Source: an uncultured Aquimarina sp.
Lineage (GTDB): Bacteria > Bacteroidota > Bacteroidia > Flavobacteriales > Flavobacteriaceae
Assembly (NCBI RefSeq): GCF_947492965.1
Contig: NZ_CANLOZ010000003.1
Location: 372,001-436,000, forward strand
Reading direction: 5' to 3'
DNA: 64,000 bases
The notes under the pieces: model-generated
Told to the model about the DNA's origin: nothing
What the model saw: only the letters and a program-made list of their open reading frames with translations
Database searches by the model: none
Translations under genes and position numbers: made by a program
Shown here: positions 1 to 10,300 of the stretch, piece by piece
How positions within the stretch are numbered: position 1 is the first letter of the stretch
Layout of the letters: each line of letters begins with the position of its first letter

Positions 1-311
1 ACATTAATATTGTTTTCGTAGTATAACAGAGGTTTTTCAACACTTTCTCCCACTGCTTTTGATGCCGCAAAATGGATAACTCCTTCAATATCATGATGAC
101 GTTTAAAAAAGTCTTGGACTTTTTCTTTTTCTCTTAGATCAAAGTTTTCAAAAATTGGTTGTTTTCCAGTAATTGCTTCAATACCTTTTAAAACATCTGG
201 AGAAGAATTAGAACAGTTGTCTATAATAACAACTTCATACCCTTCATTTTGTAGTTCTACCGCCGTATGCGATCCGATAAACCCTAATCCACCGGTTACT
301 AATATTTTCAT
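1..311 (-). CDS. galE: UDP-glucose 4-epimerase, N-terminal part (truncated by window edge)
   Basis: Manual reverse-strand translation from CAT at 309-311: MKILVTGGLGFIGSHTAVELQNEGYEVVIIDNCSNSS...GVIHFAASKAVGESVEKPLLYYENN; Rossmann GGxGFIGSH and GalE-type HFAASKAVGESV..P..YY motifs. Confidence 0.9.
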   Translation of the reverse strand, partial: MKILVTGGLGFIGSHTAVELQNEGYEVVIIDNCSNSSPDVLKGIEAITGKQPIFENFDLREKEKVQDFFKRHHDIEGVIHFAASKAVGESVEKPLLYYENNIN

Positions 312-407
312 TTTTTTGTTTTCAAGAGTTTTTATTAGAACGAGTTGTAAAGTTAATACAATACACTTTATAACCGAAAGCAGATGACAAATAAGTTTAT
401 GTAATGG

Positions 408-2054
408 TTAGAATATTAAATAAGTACTCAATACGAGTAGTGTAATAAGTCCTCCAATAGCAAAAGCATATTTCCAGGGTGTGGTATCAATAACTTCTGT
501 AGTTATAGGTGTATAGATATCTTTTTTAGGTTTCCATATTCCTACAATTAGCATGATAGCAACATTAATGACAAACAAAATACCCATAACATGCAAGAAG
601 TGTGGATAGGCTTCAGCTTTTATAATAGCTAATTGATCAGGATCTGTAATACCATTGGTAGTAGCTTCTAATAACGCTTTATTTGTGAAATGAGGTCCCA
701 AAATAAGTAAGCTTATTAAATACATTAGTACACCACCGATTAACACTATTTTAGCACCAATTGCAGGCACTTTTTTCGTCAAAATTCCAATGATAACCAC
801 AGCCAGAATAGGTACGCTTAAGCTTCCTAATGCTTGTTGGATATAAGAAAACAGACCTGCTGGAGCGTTGGCGATAAAAGGAGCAATCGTCATAGAAATC
901 ATGGCTACAATAAAGCCAAATAATTTACCCGCTTTTACCGTTTGGAGTTCGCTTGCATTTCTATTAAAAAATTTCTTATATAAGTCAAATCCAAAAAGTG
1001 TAGCACTACTATTTAATAGACTATTAAAAGAACTCAATACAGCTCCAAATAATACTGCTGCAAAAAAACCAAGTAATGCAGGTGGAAGTACTTTACGAAC
1101 TAGTTCTGGATATGCTCGATCCGCAGAACTAAGTTCTCCATTAAATACATTCCATGCAATAATTCCAGGGAGTACAACGATTACAGGTATTAGAAATTTT
1201 ACAAATGCTGCGAGCATCATGCCTTTTTGCCCTTCTTTTAAACTTTTGGCACCAAAAACACGTTGCAGTATGGATTGATTCGTGCCCCAATAATACATCT
1301 GAGCAATCATCATTCCTGTAAATATAGTTCCTACGGGAATAGAGGAAGTAACACCTCCAGTAACGTTAAATTTATCCTGATTTTCGGTCCACAAGGTATT
1401 CATACCGTCCATCATGCTACCATCTCCAATCAGCTTTAAACCAAAATAAGGGATGAGTAGCCCTCCGATTAATAATCCAATTGCATTTATAAGATCTGAT
1501 ACTGCAACAGCTTTTAAACCTCCAAAAATGGCATAGATAATCCCTATCAAGCCTATACTCCAAACACAAAGCCAGATTGATGCAGATTGAGACCAACCTA
1601 ATAAAGATGGTAAGTCAAACATGGTACTAAAGGCTAATGATCCTGAGTAAAGGATGGTAGGTAATAATACAATACTAAAAGCGATTAGAAATAAAACGGA
1701 TAATATTGCTTTAGTATTTTCATCGAAACGTTTTTCTATAAATTCTGGAATTGTAGTGATACCACCTTTCATGTATTTTGGTAGTAACCATATAGCGGTA
1801 AGCACCATAGCAATAGCAGCCAGTGTTTCCCATGCCATAACAAGAATACCTTCAGAAAAAGCTTGTCCGTTTAATCCGACGATTTGTTCCGCAGATAAAT
1901 TTGTAAGTAATAAAGAACCTGCAATCGTAATTGCACCAAGGCTTCTTCCTCCAAGATAATATCCATCAGCAGATTTTTCATCTGTACTTCTTGTTTTCCA
2001 CCAGGCATATACTGCTACTAATAATGTAAATCCAATAAATGAAAGTATTCCCAT
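408..2054 (-). CDS. Sodium/solute symporter (SSS/SLC5 family, SGLT-like)
   Basis: 548 aa multi-TM ORF with LSAEQIVGLNG, TIPEFIEKRF, YYWGTNQSILQRVFGAKS, GAVLSSFNSLLNSSATLF motifs typical of SGLT-type symporters. Confidence 0.88.
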   Translation of the reverse strand: MGILSFIGFTLLVAVYAWWKTRSTDEKSADGYYLGGRSLGAITIAGSLLLTNLSAEQIVGLNGQAFSEGILVMAWETLAAIAMVLTAIWLLPKYMKGGITTIPEFIEKRFDENTKAILSVLFLIAFSIVLLPTILYSGSLAFSTMFDLPSLLGWSQSASIWLCVWSIGLIGIIYAIFGGLKAVAVSDLINAIGLLIGGLLIPYFGLKLIGDGSMMDGMNTLWTENQDKFNVTGGVTSSIPVGTIFTGMMIAQMYYWGTNQSILQRVFGAKSLKEGQKGMMLAAFVKFLIPVIVVLPGIIAWNVFNGELSSADRAYPELVRKVLPPALLGFFAAVLFGAVLSSFNSLLNSSATLFGFDLYKKFFNRNASELQTVKAGKLFGFIVAMISMTIAPFIANAPAGLFSYIQQALGSLSVPILAVVIIGILTKKVPAIGAKIVLIGGVLMYLISLLILGPHFTNKALLEATTNGITDPDQLAIIKAEAYPHFLHVMGILFVINVAIMLIVGIWKPKKDIYTPITTEVIDTTPWKYAFAIGGLITLLVLSTYLIF

Positions 2055-2106
2055 ATGTTTTGTTTTTAAAAGAGTTTAGAAAGCCAAGTGAGCTCTTTAT
2101 TTACAT

Positions 2107-5100
2107 TTATACAATTTCATATTCGTAATAGGTAGATGCATCTAATAATAAGAGATCTAAATATTGATTTTCTCGTTCCAGACGTTCTTCGTCCCAACCA
2201 AGATATTTTACTAGATCTTCTTGTACTACAGATCTGTATTGATGTACACTGCCAATATCAAAATATAATCTTCCTGTTCTACGAACAAAAAAGTCGGCCA
2301 AGCCATTTACCATTTCATGATGTACTCCATACCAGACTTCTGATCGTATTAATTTTTCTTCAATTGCATCGTTCAAGAAATAAGAGATCTTATCTATGAT
2401 AATAGTTGCTTGTTTTCCATAAGTAGTAGCTAAATACCAGCCATAATACACATCATTCAGGCCTTTATCTTTTAACTGTTGATTAATTTCTTCTAGATAT
2501 TGGTTAACTTCAGCAGTGTCCTCCAACGGGTCACTTGTTAGTTGAATATTCTGGGTGTAGGATTTAGAAAATTGCTCTCTTCTTTTACTACTCATAGTTT
2601 TTAGCACTGCATCAATGACCCGTTGCGCCATTTTACGATATCCTGTAAGTTTTCCACCTGCAATAGAGATTAACCCTGTTTTAGAAATAAAAATTTCATC
2701 CTTTCGGGATAGTTCTGAAGGATCTTTTCCATCCTCGTGAATTAAAGGTCTTAGTCCAGCCCAATTAGATTCAATATCCTCTATGGTTAGATGTAGCGTT
2801 GAGAACATATTGTTTACGGCATCTAGTAGATACTGAGCGTCTTCTTTTGTAGCTACAACACGATTTAAATTAGCACTATAATTAGTATCTGTGGTACCTA
2901 CATAGGTAGCTCTACCACGTGGAATTGCAAAAATCATTCTTCCATCAGGTACATCAAAATAGATTGATTGTGTAAGTGGGAACTTCTCTCGGGAAAAAAC
3001 TATATGCACTCCTTTGGTAAGATGTAGATGTTTATTATTCATGGAATCATCTTTTTCTCTTAACAGGTCAACCCAAGGTCCAGCGGCAGAGACGTAGTTT
3101 CTGGATTTTATCGTAAAACTTTTTCCGGAATTATGATCTAAGCATTGCAGACTTTTAATTTTGCCTTCGTCATTATAGTTAAAGGTTGTCATTTCACAAT
3201 AATTGATGATATTCGCACCATAGGATGCTGCCTTTTTTAGAAGTTCAATAGTTAGTCTAGCATCATCGGTTCTGTATTCTGCATAATACCCGCCTCCAGT
3301 AAGTCCATTTTTATTCAGTAAAGGTTCTTTGGCTATTGTTTCTTCTATACTCAACATCTTTCGTTTATCATCTCCTTCTACATTGGCTAAAAAATCATAG
3401 ACTTTTAGTCCAATAGCAGTCATCATTTTACCGTAAGTTCCACCTTCTATTAGGGGAAGTAACATTTTTTCAGGAACAACCAGATGCGGCGCCAATTTAT
3501 GAACGGTAGCTCGTTCGCTTCCTGATTCTTTTACTAAAGCTATTTCCATTTGCTTTAGGTATCGTAACCCCCCATGAATGAGTTTAGTAGACTTGTTGCT
3601 GGTTCCCGAAGCAAAATCATTTTTCTCTACCAAACATACTTTTAGACCTCTGGAGGAAGCATCTAATGCTATTCCTGCTCCAGTAACTCCACCACCAATA
3701 ATAATTAAATCATATTTTGTAGTTTGAGCTTGTAATAATTGTCTGTTTCTGTCCAGAATTGAAAAACGTATGGCTCCTTGTTCTTTAGCGGCAACCATTT
3801 TGGCATTCGCAGATTTCGTGCGCTCCACAGCATCTTTCCAACCAGTATACTTCCGATTTCTTTCATGTTCAGAAATCTGGGGTTTGAACGTAGTATCTAC
3901 AATTCTAATTTTTGATATATCTTTTTTTGTCCAAACCCCAGCTTTTATTCCTGCCAGGAATGCCGCGCCGAGTGCAGTTACTTCTAACATTGCCGGACGA
4001 TCCACATCTACATTAAGAATATCCGACTGAAATTGCATTAAATAATTATTGGCAGACGCACCTCCGTCTACCTTAAGTTCTCTCATTAATTTGCCACTAT
4101 CTTCTACCATAGCATCCAATACATCGCGAGTTTGGTATGCTAAGGCTTCTACAGTAGCTTTTATGATTTCGTTTTTACCAGAATCTAATGTGAGACCATA
4201 AATTGCTCCTTTGGCATTCATATCCCAATGAGGCGCTCCTAAACCGGCAAATGCAGGTACTACATACAGATCCTTCGCTGTTGGAGTAGATTTGCAAATC
4301 TCTTCTGTTTCTGATGCTTTTTCTATTACTTGTAATTTATCTCGTAACCATTGTACAGAAGCTCCTCCTACAAATACACTTCCTTCTAAAGCATATTTTA
4401 TATTATCTCCAGGAAGACTGCAACATAAGGTAGTAAGTAAACCATTTTTGGATTGATAAGGTTTTTTCCCGGTATTTAGTAGTAAAAAACAACCGGTTCC
4501 ATAGGTGTTTTTGGCGATACCAGATTTGTAACCTCCCTGCCCAAAAAGAGAAGCCTGCTGATCACCTGCCACTCCATATATTGGAATTTCTTTTCCTTGA
4601 TAATTGATACTGCCAAAATCTGACGAGGAATGTAATACCTCTGGAAGCATCGAATTTGGAATATTTAGTTCAGAGAGCATTTTTGAATCCCATTCTAAGT
4701 TCAAAATATTGTATAGCATCGTTCTAGATGCATTAGAATGATCCGTAACATGTCTTTTACCATTGGTAAATTTCCAAATAAGCCAGGTGTCAATAGTTCC
4801 GAATAATAAATCTCCTTTTGACGCTTTTTTCCTAGCACCTTCTACATGGTCTAATATCCATTTTAATTTTGTGCCTGAGAAATAGGAGTCAATTACTAAC
4901 CCCGTGTTTTTGGAAACATATTCTTCTAAACCTTTTTCTTTTAAGTTTTTACAGATATTAGAAGTTCTTTTGTCTAACCATACAATAGCTTTATGGATAG
5001 GCTCACCAGTATTTTTATCCCATACTACTGTGGTTTCTCTTTGATTTGTGATACCAATTCCCGCAATTTGATCTACCGGTATTTTAGATTCAGATAATAC

Positions 5101-5286
5101 TTCTTCGAATACTTCTTTTTGATGCCTAAAAATTTCTTGTGGATCATGCTCTACCCATCCTGATTGTGGATAATATTGAGTTAGTTCTTTCTGAGAGATG
5201 CCACAAATAGTACCTTTTGTGTCAAAAATAATTGCTCGTGTGCTAGTGGTTCCTTGGTCAAAGGCTATGATATATTTCTTATCCAT
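2107..5286 (-). CDS. Glycerol kinase - glycerol-3-phosphate dehydrogenase fusion protein
   Basis: Single 1059 aa ORF: N-terminal half is FGGY GlpK (FDQGTTSTRAIIFD, GITNQRETTVVWDK, GGASANNYLMQFQSDIL), C-terminal half is FAD-dependent GlpD (YDLIIIGGGVTGAGIALDASSRGL, KSTKLIHGGLRYL, GAGKLTGYRKMA-like segment); continuous frame through a ~30 aa junction. Confidence 0.92.
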   Translation of the reverse strand: MDKKYIIAFDQGTTSTRAIIFDTKGTICGISQKELTQYYPQSGWVEHDPQEIFRHQKEVFEEVLSESKIPVDQIAGIGITNQRETTVVWDKNTGEPIHKAIVWLDKRTSNICKNLKEKGLEEYVSKNTGLVIDSYFSGTKLKWILDHVEGARKKASKGDLLFGTIDTWLIWKFTNGKRHVTDHSNASRTMLYNILNLEWDSKMLSELNIPNSMLPEVLHSSSDFGSINYQGKEIPIYGVAGDQQASLFGQGGYKSGIAKNTYGTGCFLLLNTGKKPYQSKNGLLTTLCCSLPGDNIKYALEGSVFVGGASVQWLRDKLQVIEKASETEEICKSTPTAKDLYVVPAFAGLGAPHWDMNAKGAIYGLTLDSGKNEIIKATVEALAYQTRDVLDAMVEDSGKLMRELKVDGGASANNYLMQFQSDILNVDVDRPAMLEVTALGAAFLAGIKAGVWTKKDISKIRIVDTTFKPQISEHERNRKYTGWKDAVERTKSANAKMVAAKEQGAIRFSILDRNRQLLQAQTTKYDLIIIGGGVTGAGIALDASSRGLKVCLVEKNDFASGTSNKSTKLIHGGLRYLKQMEIALVKESGSERATVHKLAPHLVVPEKMLLPLIEGGTYGKMMTAIGLKVYDFLANVEGDDKRKMLSIEETIAKEPLLNKNGLTGGGYYAEYRTDDARLTIELLKKAASYGANIINYCEMTTFNYNDEGKIKSLQCLDHNSGKSFTIKSRNYVSAAGPWVDLLREKDDSMNNKHLHLTKGVHIVFSREKFPLTQSIYFDVPDGRMIFAIPRGRATYVGTTDTNYSANLNRVVATKEDAQYLLDAVNNMFSTLHLTIEDIESNWAGLRPLIHEDGKDPSELSRKDEIFISKTGLISIAGGKLTGYRKMAQRVIDAVLKTMSSKRREQFSKSYTQNIQLTSDPLEDTAEVNQYLEEINQQLKDKGLNDVYYGWYLATTYGKQATIIIDKISYFLNDAIEEKLIRSEVWYGVHHEMVNGLADFFVRRTGRLYFDIGSVHQYRSVVQEDLVKYLGWDEERLERENQYLDLLLLDASTYYEYEIV

Positions 5287-5516
5287 TAGGCAATAGTTAG
5301 CTTTATTTATATCTGTTTTGTTTTAGTTGATTATTAGATAATCATCTTAAAAACTGATAATTTTACAGAAGATGAATCGGTTGATTATAAATATCTGAAT
5401 TATTATATCAATTGAAAAGAGAATCATCAATTAAAAAAAATGTAATCGTTTGTATTATGTTTTATACATCATTTTTTCTCTTTTGTTCGTTTTTGGAGAG
5501 CTAATTCCTTATGGTT

Positions 5517-7277
5517 CTAGACTTTTTCTAATCTGATTAATCCGCAAACTGGAACTTTTATCTGTATGACTCCGATTAATATCATTAATGTACTTTCGCT
5601 AATTTTTTTACCGGTACAATCATAAATGATGCAATTATAAGCACCATAATTTTGTTCGCTACTTAAGACTATTTTAGTTTCGAACTGGCCATTAATAATA
5701 TCTACTTTATTGGTGTTTTCTAAAAAATCAATAGTATAATTGTCAAATACTCCAATAATGGTATGTGTTTCAGAAGCTGATTTTAGTATTGGATAATTAG
5801 CCAAAGGTCTTTGAGGAGTAAATCTGCCATCTAAGAAAATCTCCTTATGATTTTTCCAGTAGTGTGTATAAAAGTGTATCATGGAAAGTTCTTCAGGGGA
5901 CGCATCTTTAAGTAAAATAGATAGTTGCGGAACTCCAAATAAGGTGTTTACTAATTGTAACGCCTTTATCTCCAAAGGTTCTTCCTTATGATAAGTAAAC
6001 ATATCACTATGTACCGCAGTATCTCCACATAACATTTTGATATCTGTAATCCGTACTCTATTCATAACAGAGTCTCCTGGACAATCGAAAGCTCTAAACA
6101 TGTTTCCATATTTACGCATTGCGGGGCCAGTATATTTCTGTCGAAATTCGATGACAACTTCCGGATTTATAGCATGAAGAGAACTAATAATATCGGTCAT
6201 AAGTCGATCTACAGCAAGATTTACAGATGAATAATCACGTCCATCTTCTTTAGTGAGTTTTGTACTCGGATACACCTTGAATTCATCTATAAAATCTAGT
6301 TTGAAACCATCAATTTTCCAAGCTACTAAAGCATTTACATATAAGCTAATGAGGTATGCTCTTACTTCTGGATATCTGGGATCAAAAACAGGAGCCCAAC
6401 GATGTTCTTCGGTTAAAAACTTACCTCTAAATTTTTGATAAGCCTTTGATTTTTTACCACAAAATGGAACAGAGTACCATAATGCGAGTTTTATACCAGT
6501 TTTGTGAATGTCTTGTATGAACTTTTCCATTTCAGGAATTCGTTCTGGAAGCCAATCACCCGTATAGTCATACCCTCGATTTTCATCTTTTGTTTGCCAT
6601 CCATCATCTAAGATTATCAATTCATATCCTAATGTACTTGCTATTTTACATTCCTCGATAAGATCTATAGTGTCTAATTTTTGATGATATTGATACCAGG
6701 TGGAATAGACAGGAACTTTAGCTAATTCTGGAACATTTGCTGGGATGAGATTTTGAAAACCTTCCCACCATTTTCCTACACTTTTTAGAGATGCTGAAAA
6801 ATGTTGCTGACTTTGATCAATTCTTAGCTGTGCATTATAATCGGTAATTTTATGATGCCTCTCTGTAAAGAATGAGATATGACAATACATGCAATTATCC
6901 TCTTCTCGATATAAAGCATTTAATTTTTTAGTATTTATGGCATCCGAGCATGCAAAAGTCATAACATTGCTATCATCATGCCCAAATAGTGAAATAACTG
7001 GCGAGTCTACGGAAATTCTCGATTCCATATGTTCTAATTCCCAGTCGTCCATAATTCTTTTGGCAAAATCAGTAGTAGGTTTCCATACTCCTTTTACATT
7101 TACTGCAGGAATTTTCCATCTAAGTATTACTTCTTGAGGTTGAAATTCGGATGTTGAAGAAAAATTAATATTGTAAATGGTAACGTTATTTTGTTCTTCA
7201 AGTAAATGAATACTGACCTTAAAATCCTTAGATTTTTGTTGTATTTCTATAGTATGAGTAGTAATTACTTCTTTCAT
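5517..7277 (-). CDS. GH36-family alpha-galactosidase, probably cytoplasmic
   Basis: LIILDDGWQTKDENRGYDYTGDW, WKIDGFKLDFIDEF (nucleophile region), FRAFDCPGDSVMNRVRI (acid/base region); no N-terminal signal peptide apparent. Confidence 0.85.
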   Translation of the reverse strand: MKEVITTHTIEIQQKSKDFKVSIHLLEEQNNVTIYNINFSSTSEFQPQEVILRWKIPAVNVKGVWKPTTDFAKRIMDDWELEHMESRISVDSPVISLFGHDDSNVMTFACSDAINTKKLNALYREEDNCMYCHISFFTERHHKITDYNAQLRIDQSQQHFSASLKSVGKWWEGFQNLIPANVPELAKVPVYSTWYQYHQKLDTIDLIEECKIASTLGYELIILDDGWQTKDENRGYDYTGDWLPERIPEMEKFIQDIHKTGIKLALWYSVPFCGKKSKAYQKFRGKFLTEEHRWAPVFDPRYPEVRAYLISLYVNALVAWKIDGFKLDFIDEFKVYPSTKLTKEDGRDYSSVNLAVDRLMTDIISSLHAINPEVVIEFRQKYTGPAMRKYGNMFRAFDCPGDSVMNRVRITDIKMLCGDTAVHSDMFTYHKEEPLEIKALQLVNTLFGVPQLSILLKDASPEELSMIHFYTHYWKNHKEIFLDGRFTPQRPLANYPILKSASETHTIIGVFDNYTIDFLENTNKVDIINGQFETKIVLSSEQNYGAYNCIIYDCTGKKISESTLMILIGVIQIKVPVCGLIRLEKV

Positions 7278-7312
7278 GTTTCCTCTATTCGTTGATATCC
7301 AAGTGTGGTTGT

Positions 7313-10300
7313 TTAATTGCCAGAGAGTTCATCTTTTGATTGTTTATTGTTTAAGCGGTGTACTACGACGCTATCATTGTTCTGGGTAGCTATAATTAGT
7401 TTCTCCTCATTTTTATTTTGTACAGAAATAATATGATTAGACTGCTTGGCCACCACAAATCCACTTTCAGTATTATGTATAGGAACGAATCCGTTGTTTG
7501 TGCCTTTTAGGTATATGCCGATGATAGCGTCGTGTCTTCCGTAATTAGCCTCTGCCGAGTAGTTGTTTCCCACAATGAGAACATCTTTGTAGCCATCTTT
7601 ATCAAAATCATCTACCAGAAAATCGTTTATAGGAGATTGCTGGCAAACATTTGGTAAGTAAGAAATTCTAAAAGTATTATTCCCTATGTTTTCTGCATAA
7701 ATAGATTGAAATATGTTGGCACGGAACGTTTCTTCTTCTAGGTTTTCTATGCTTAATAATTCTTGGAAGCTTGTTTTTGCAAAATCATGATAAGTAGGAT
7801 ATTTCTTTTTCAGGCTAACAATCTGTTTCATAATGTCATCTCTGGTATGAACAGGTTTAAGAGAAATCCCTTCAGTAGTTTCAAAGTATTGGGCTAAGAG
7901 AGGGTCAATGCTTCCATTCTGATCAAAATCTTTTTTGTAGACATACAATGGTCGATCAAAAGTAGGTTGTATGAAGCCATTCATCCCTTGATTTCCAGCA
8001 AGTATGTCCAGATCACCGTCGTTATCAAAATCTTCTAGAGCAATAGCATTCCACCATCCTGATAACTCTATAACTTCTCCATCCTTGTTTTCCCATTGTA
8101 CAGGGATTTCTTCTACTTTCTCGTCTTGGATATGATACATCATAATTGGCATCCATTGTCCCACTACAATTAATTCCTTGTTTTTATTATTGTTTATATC
8201 TGCCCATATCGCATCAGTAACAATTCCAGTATTTGAAAATGTACTGTGGCTTTTTGTTAAAGTACCATTCTTGTTTGTTACTAAAAAACTAGGGGTAGAT
8301 AGCGGGTATTTTCCTGGTTGCACGCCTCCACCAATAAAAATATGTTGTAATCCATTTGTCACATTATTAGAGGCAATGCAGCTAGTGTTGGTTTGTATTT
8401 CTGAAAGCACGTTATATTGTTTTTCTGAAAATGAACCACTTCCATTATTTAGGTATATTCGATCCTTAAGGAGTTTTGTGCTATTTCCAGCATCACTACC
8501 TCCACTACCTATATATAAATCATTATCTCCATCTTGATCTATATCTATAAATATCGAGGCTGTATCTTCATAATCCGTTTCAAATTGTTGAATAGGTTGG
8601 TATATTCCATTTTGATTTTCCTTAAAGAGAACACCTGGTTTTCCTTTGCTTCCACCAATAAAAATCTCATCACCTTTTTGAGTATCTATATTTGCTGAGC
8701 TTAAACAAGGACCGAATGAATTAAATTGATGACTTAGTAATGATTGCTGTAGATAATCATTTAAGTAGTTTTCTTCATGTAAATAAGGGAAGATATTAAA
8801 ATCCTTTTCGAAGCTTAAAAATTCTTCTTTAATAGGTTGCTTATATGAGCTTTTTTTATAGTCGATAGATAGGGTTTGATTAGTGCCTGTATCTTTGATC
8901 GTTTGTGAACTTTGATCTGGCCAAATTACCTGTATCGAATCTATTTTTTCTGAAGAAATCCCAAAATGAAGAATGGGTTCTACAGAAGATAAATATCCTT
9001 TAACTACCGATTGATACTGTGTCTGTTCCTGTCCTTTTTCCCATAATATAATTTTGGATCCAATGCCATGCTTGTTTTTAGAACTTCCTTTAAGTTGTAT
9101 TCTAAGGAACTTTTTATTCTTTTCTGAAGCGTGGTTTTCTAGTATAGATGCGGGACTATTAATATTGTTAACGATTAAATCCAAGTCTCCATCTAGATCT
9201 AAATCAGCATAAGCAGAACCATTAGAATAGGTTTTTATACTTTTTGTCCATTGTGAAGATACATCTGTAAATTTTGTACTCCCATTATTTTGATAAAATA
9301 CGTTCGAAAGGTGAATCCCAGGTAATTGATCTACTAGAGTTTTAAATTTTTCCTTGCGTGCGTTTGGTGTCCCAAAAATATTATTGTTTTCAGAGTAGTT
9401 GATAAAGTCTAAATCCGTGATATCTTTTACATAACCGTTAGTGATGTAGATATCTTTATCTCCATCATTATTATAATCTGCTATTAGAGGAGCCCAGCTC
9501 CAATCGGTACTTGCTATTCCAGAGGCAAAACCAATTTCGGAGGTTGGTAATATTTTATTCGAAACGGTTCCATTGTGAAGTTGTAGTGTGTTATGGACGT
9601 ATTGAGGTGTATATCCATTCCTTTGAGAAAGGAGGTATTTATCATAATTGTTAGCTGCCAACATTTTTTTCTGCCTTTCGTAATCATTCGGAAGCATGTC
9701 TAATACCAATATATCGGGTAAAGCGTCATTATTAATATCTCCTACATCTACTCCCATGGCATTATATGTTTGCTTAGATAGTACTTGTTGGTTTATTTCA
9801 TGAAATCCGAGGTGTATTCCTTGCTCATTAACACCTTTATTTAAGTAGAGTAGATCATTAGTTATAAAATCATTACTCACATATATGTCTGGCCAATGAT
9901 CATTGTTAAAATCATTGATAGCCACACCAAGACCGAATCCTTTATGAGTAATTCCTAGGCTGTCAGAGATATTGTGAAAATAGATTTGATTGGTATTTGG
10001 ATCTGTTGTGTTCTCTAGAAGATAATCAGACAAATGATCGGGTAGATATTTTTTGGGTATAGGTGTGTTTCTATCTCTTTTCGTATTACCATTATGTACT
10101 ATGTAAGCATCTAAATCTCCATCGTGATCATAATCAAAGAAAATAGTTTGTTGGCTATAGTTTCCATCATCTAGGCCAAAAATTTTAGCTTGTTCTTCAA
10201 AACTAGGAATGCCTTTTTGATTTATGCCTTTGTTAATGTAAAGAAGGTTGTTACAATTATTGTTACAATCCGAGCCTCCTACGTTCAAATAAATATCATC

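Noticed and set aside
868-1278. Plus-strand ORF inside the symporter gene
   Set aside because: Antisense shadow ORF opposite a strongly supported SSS gene; no recognisable protein features. The same applies to 1654-1959, 2136-2399, 3770-4030, 8178-8537 and other antisense ORFs in the track.
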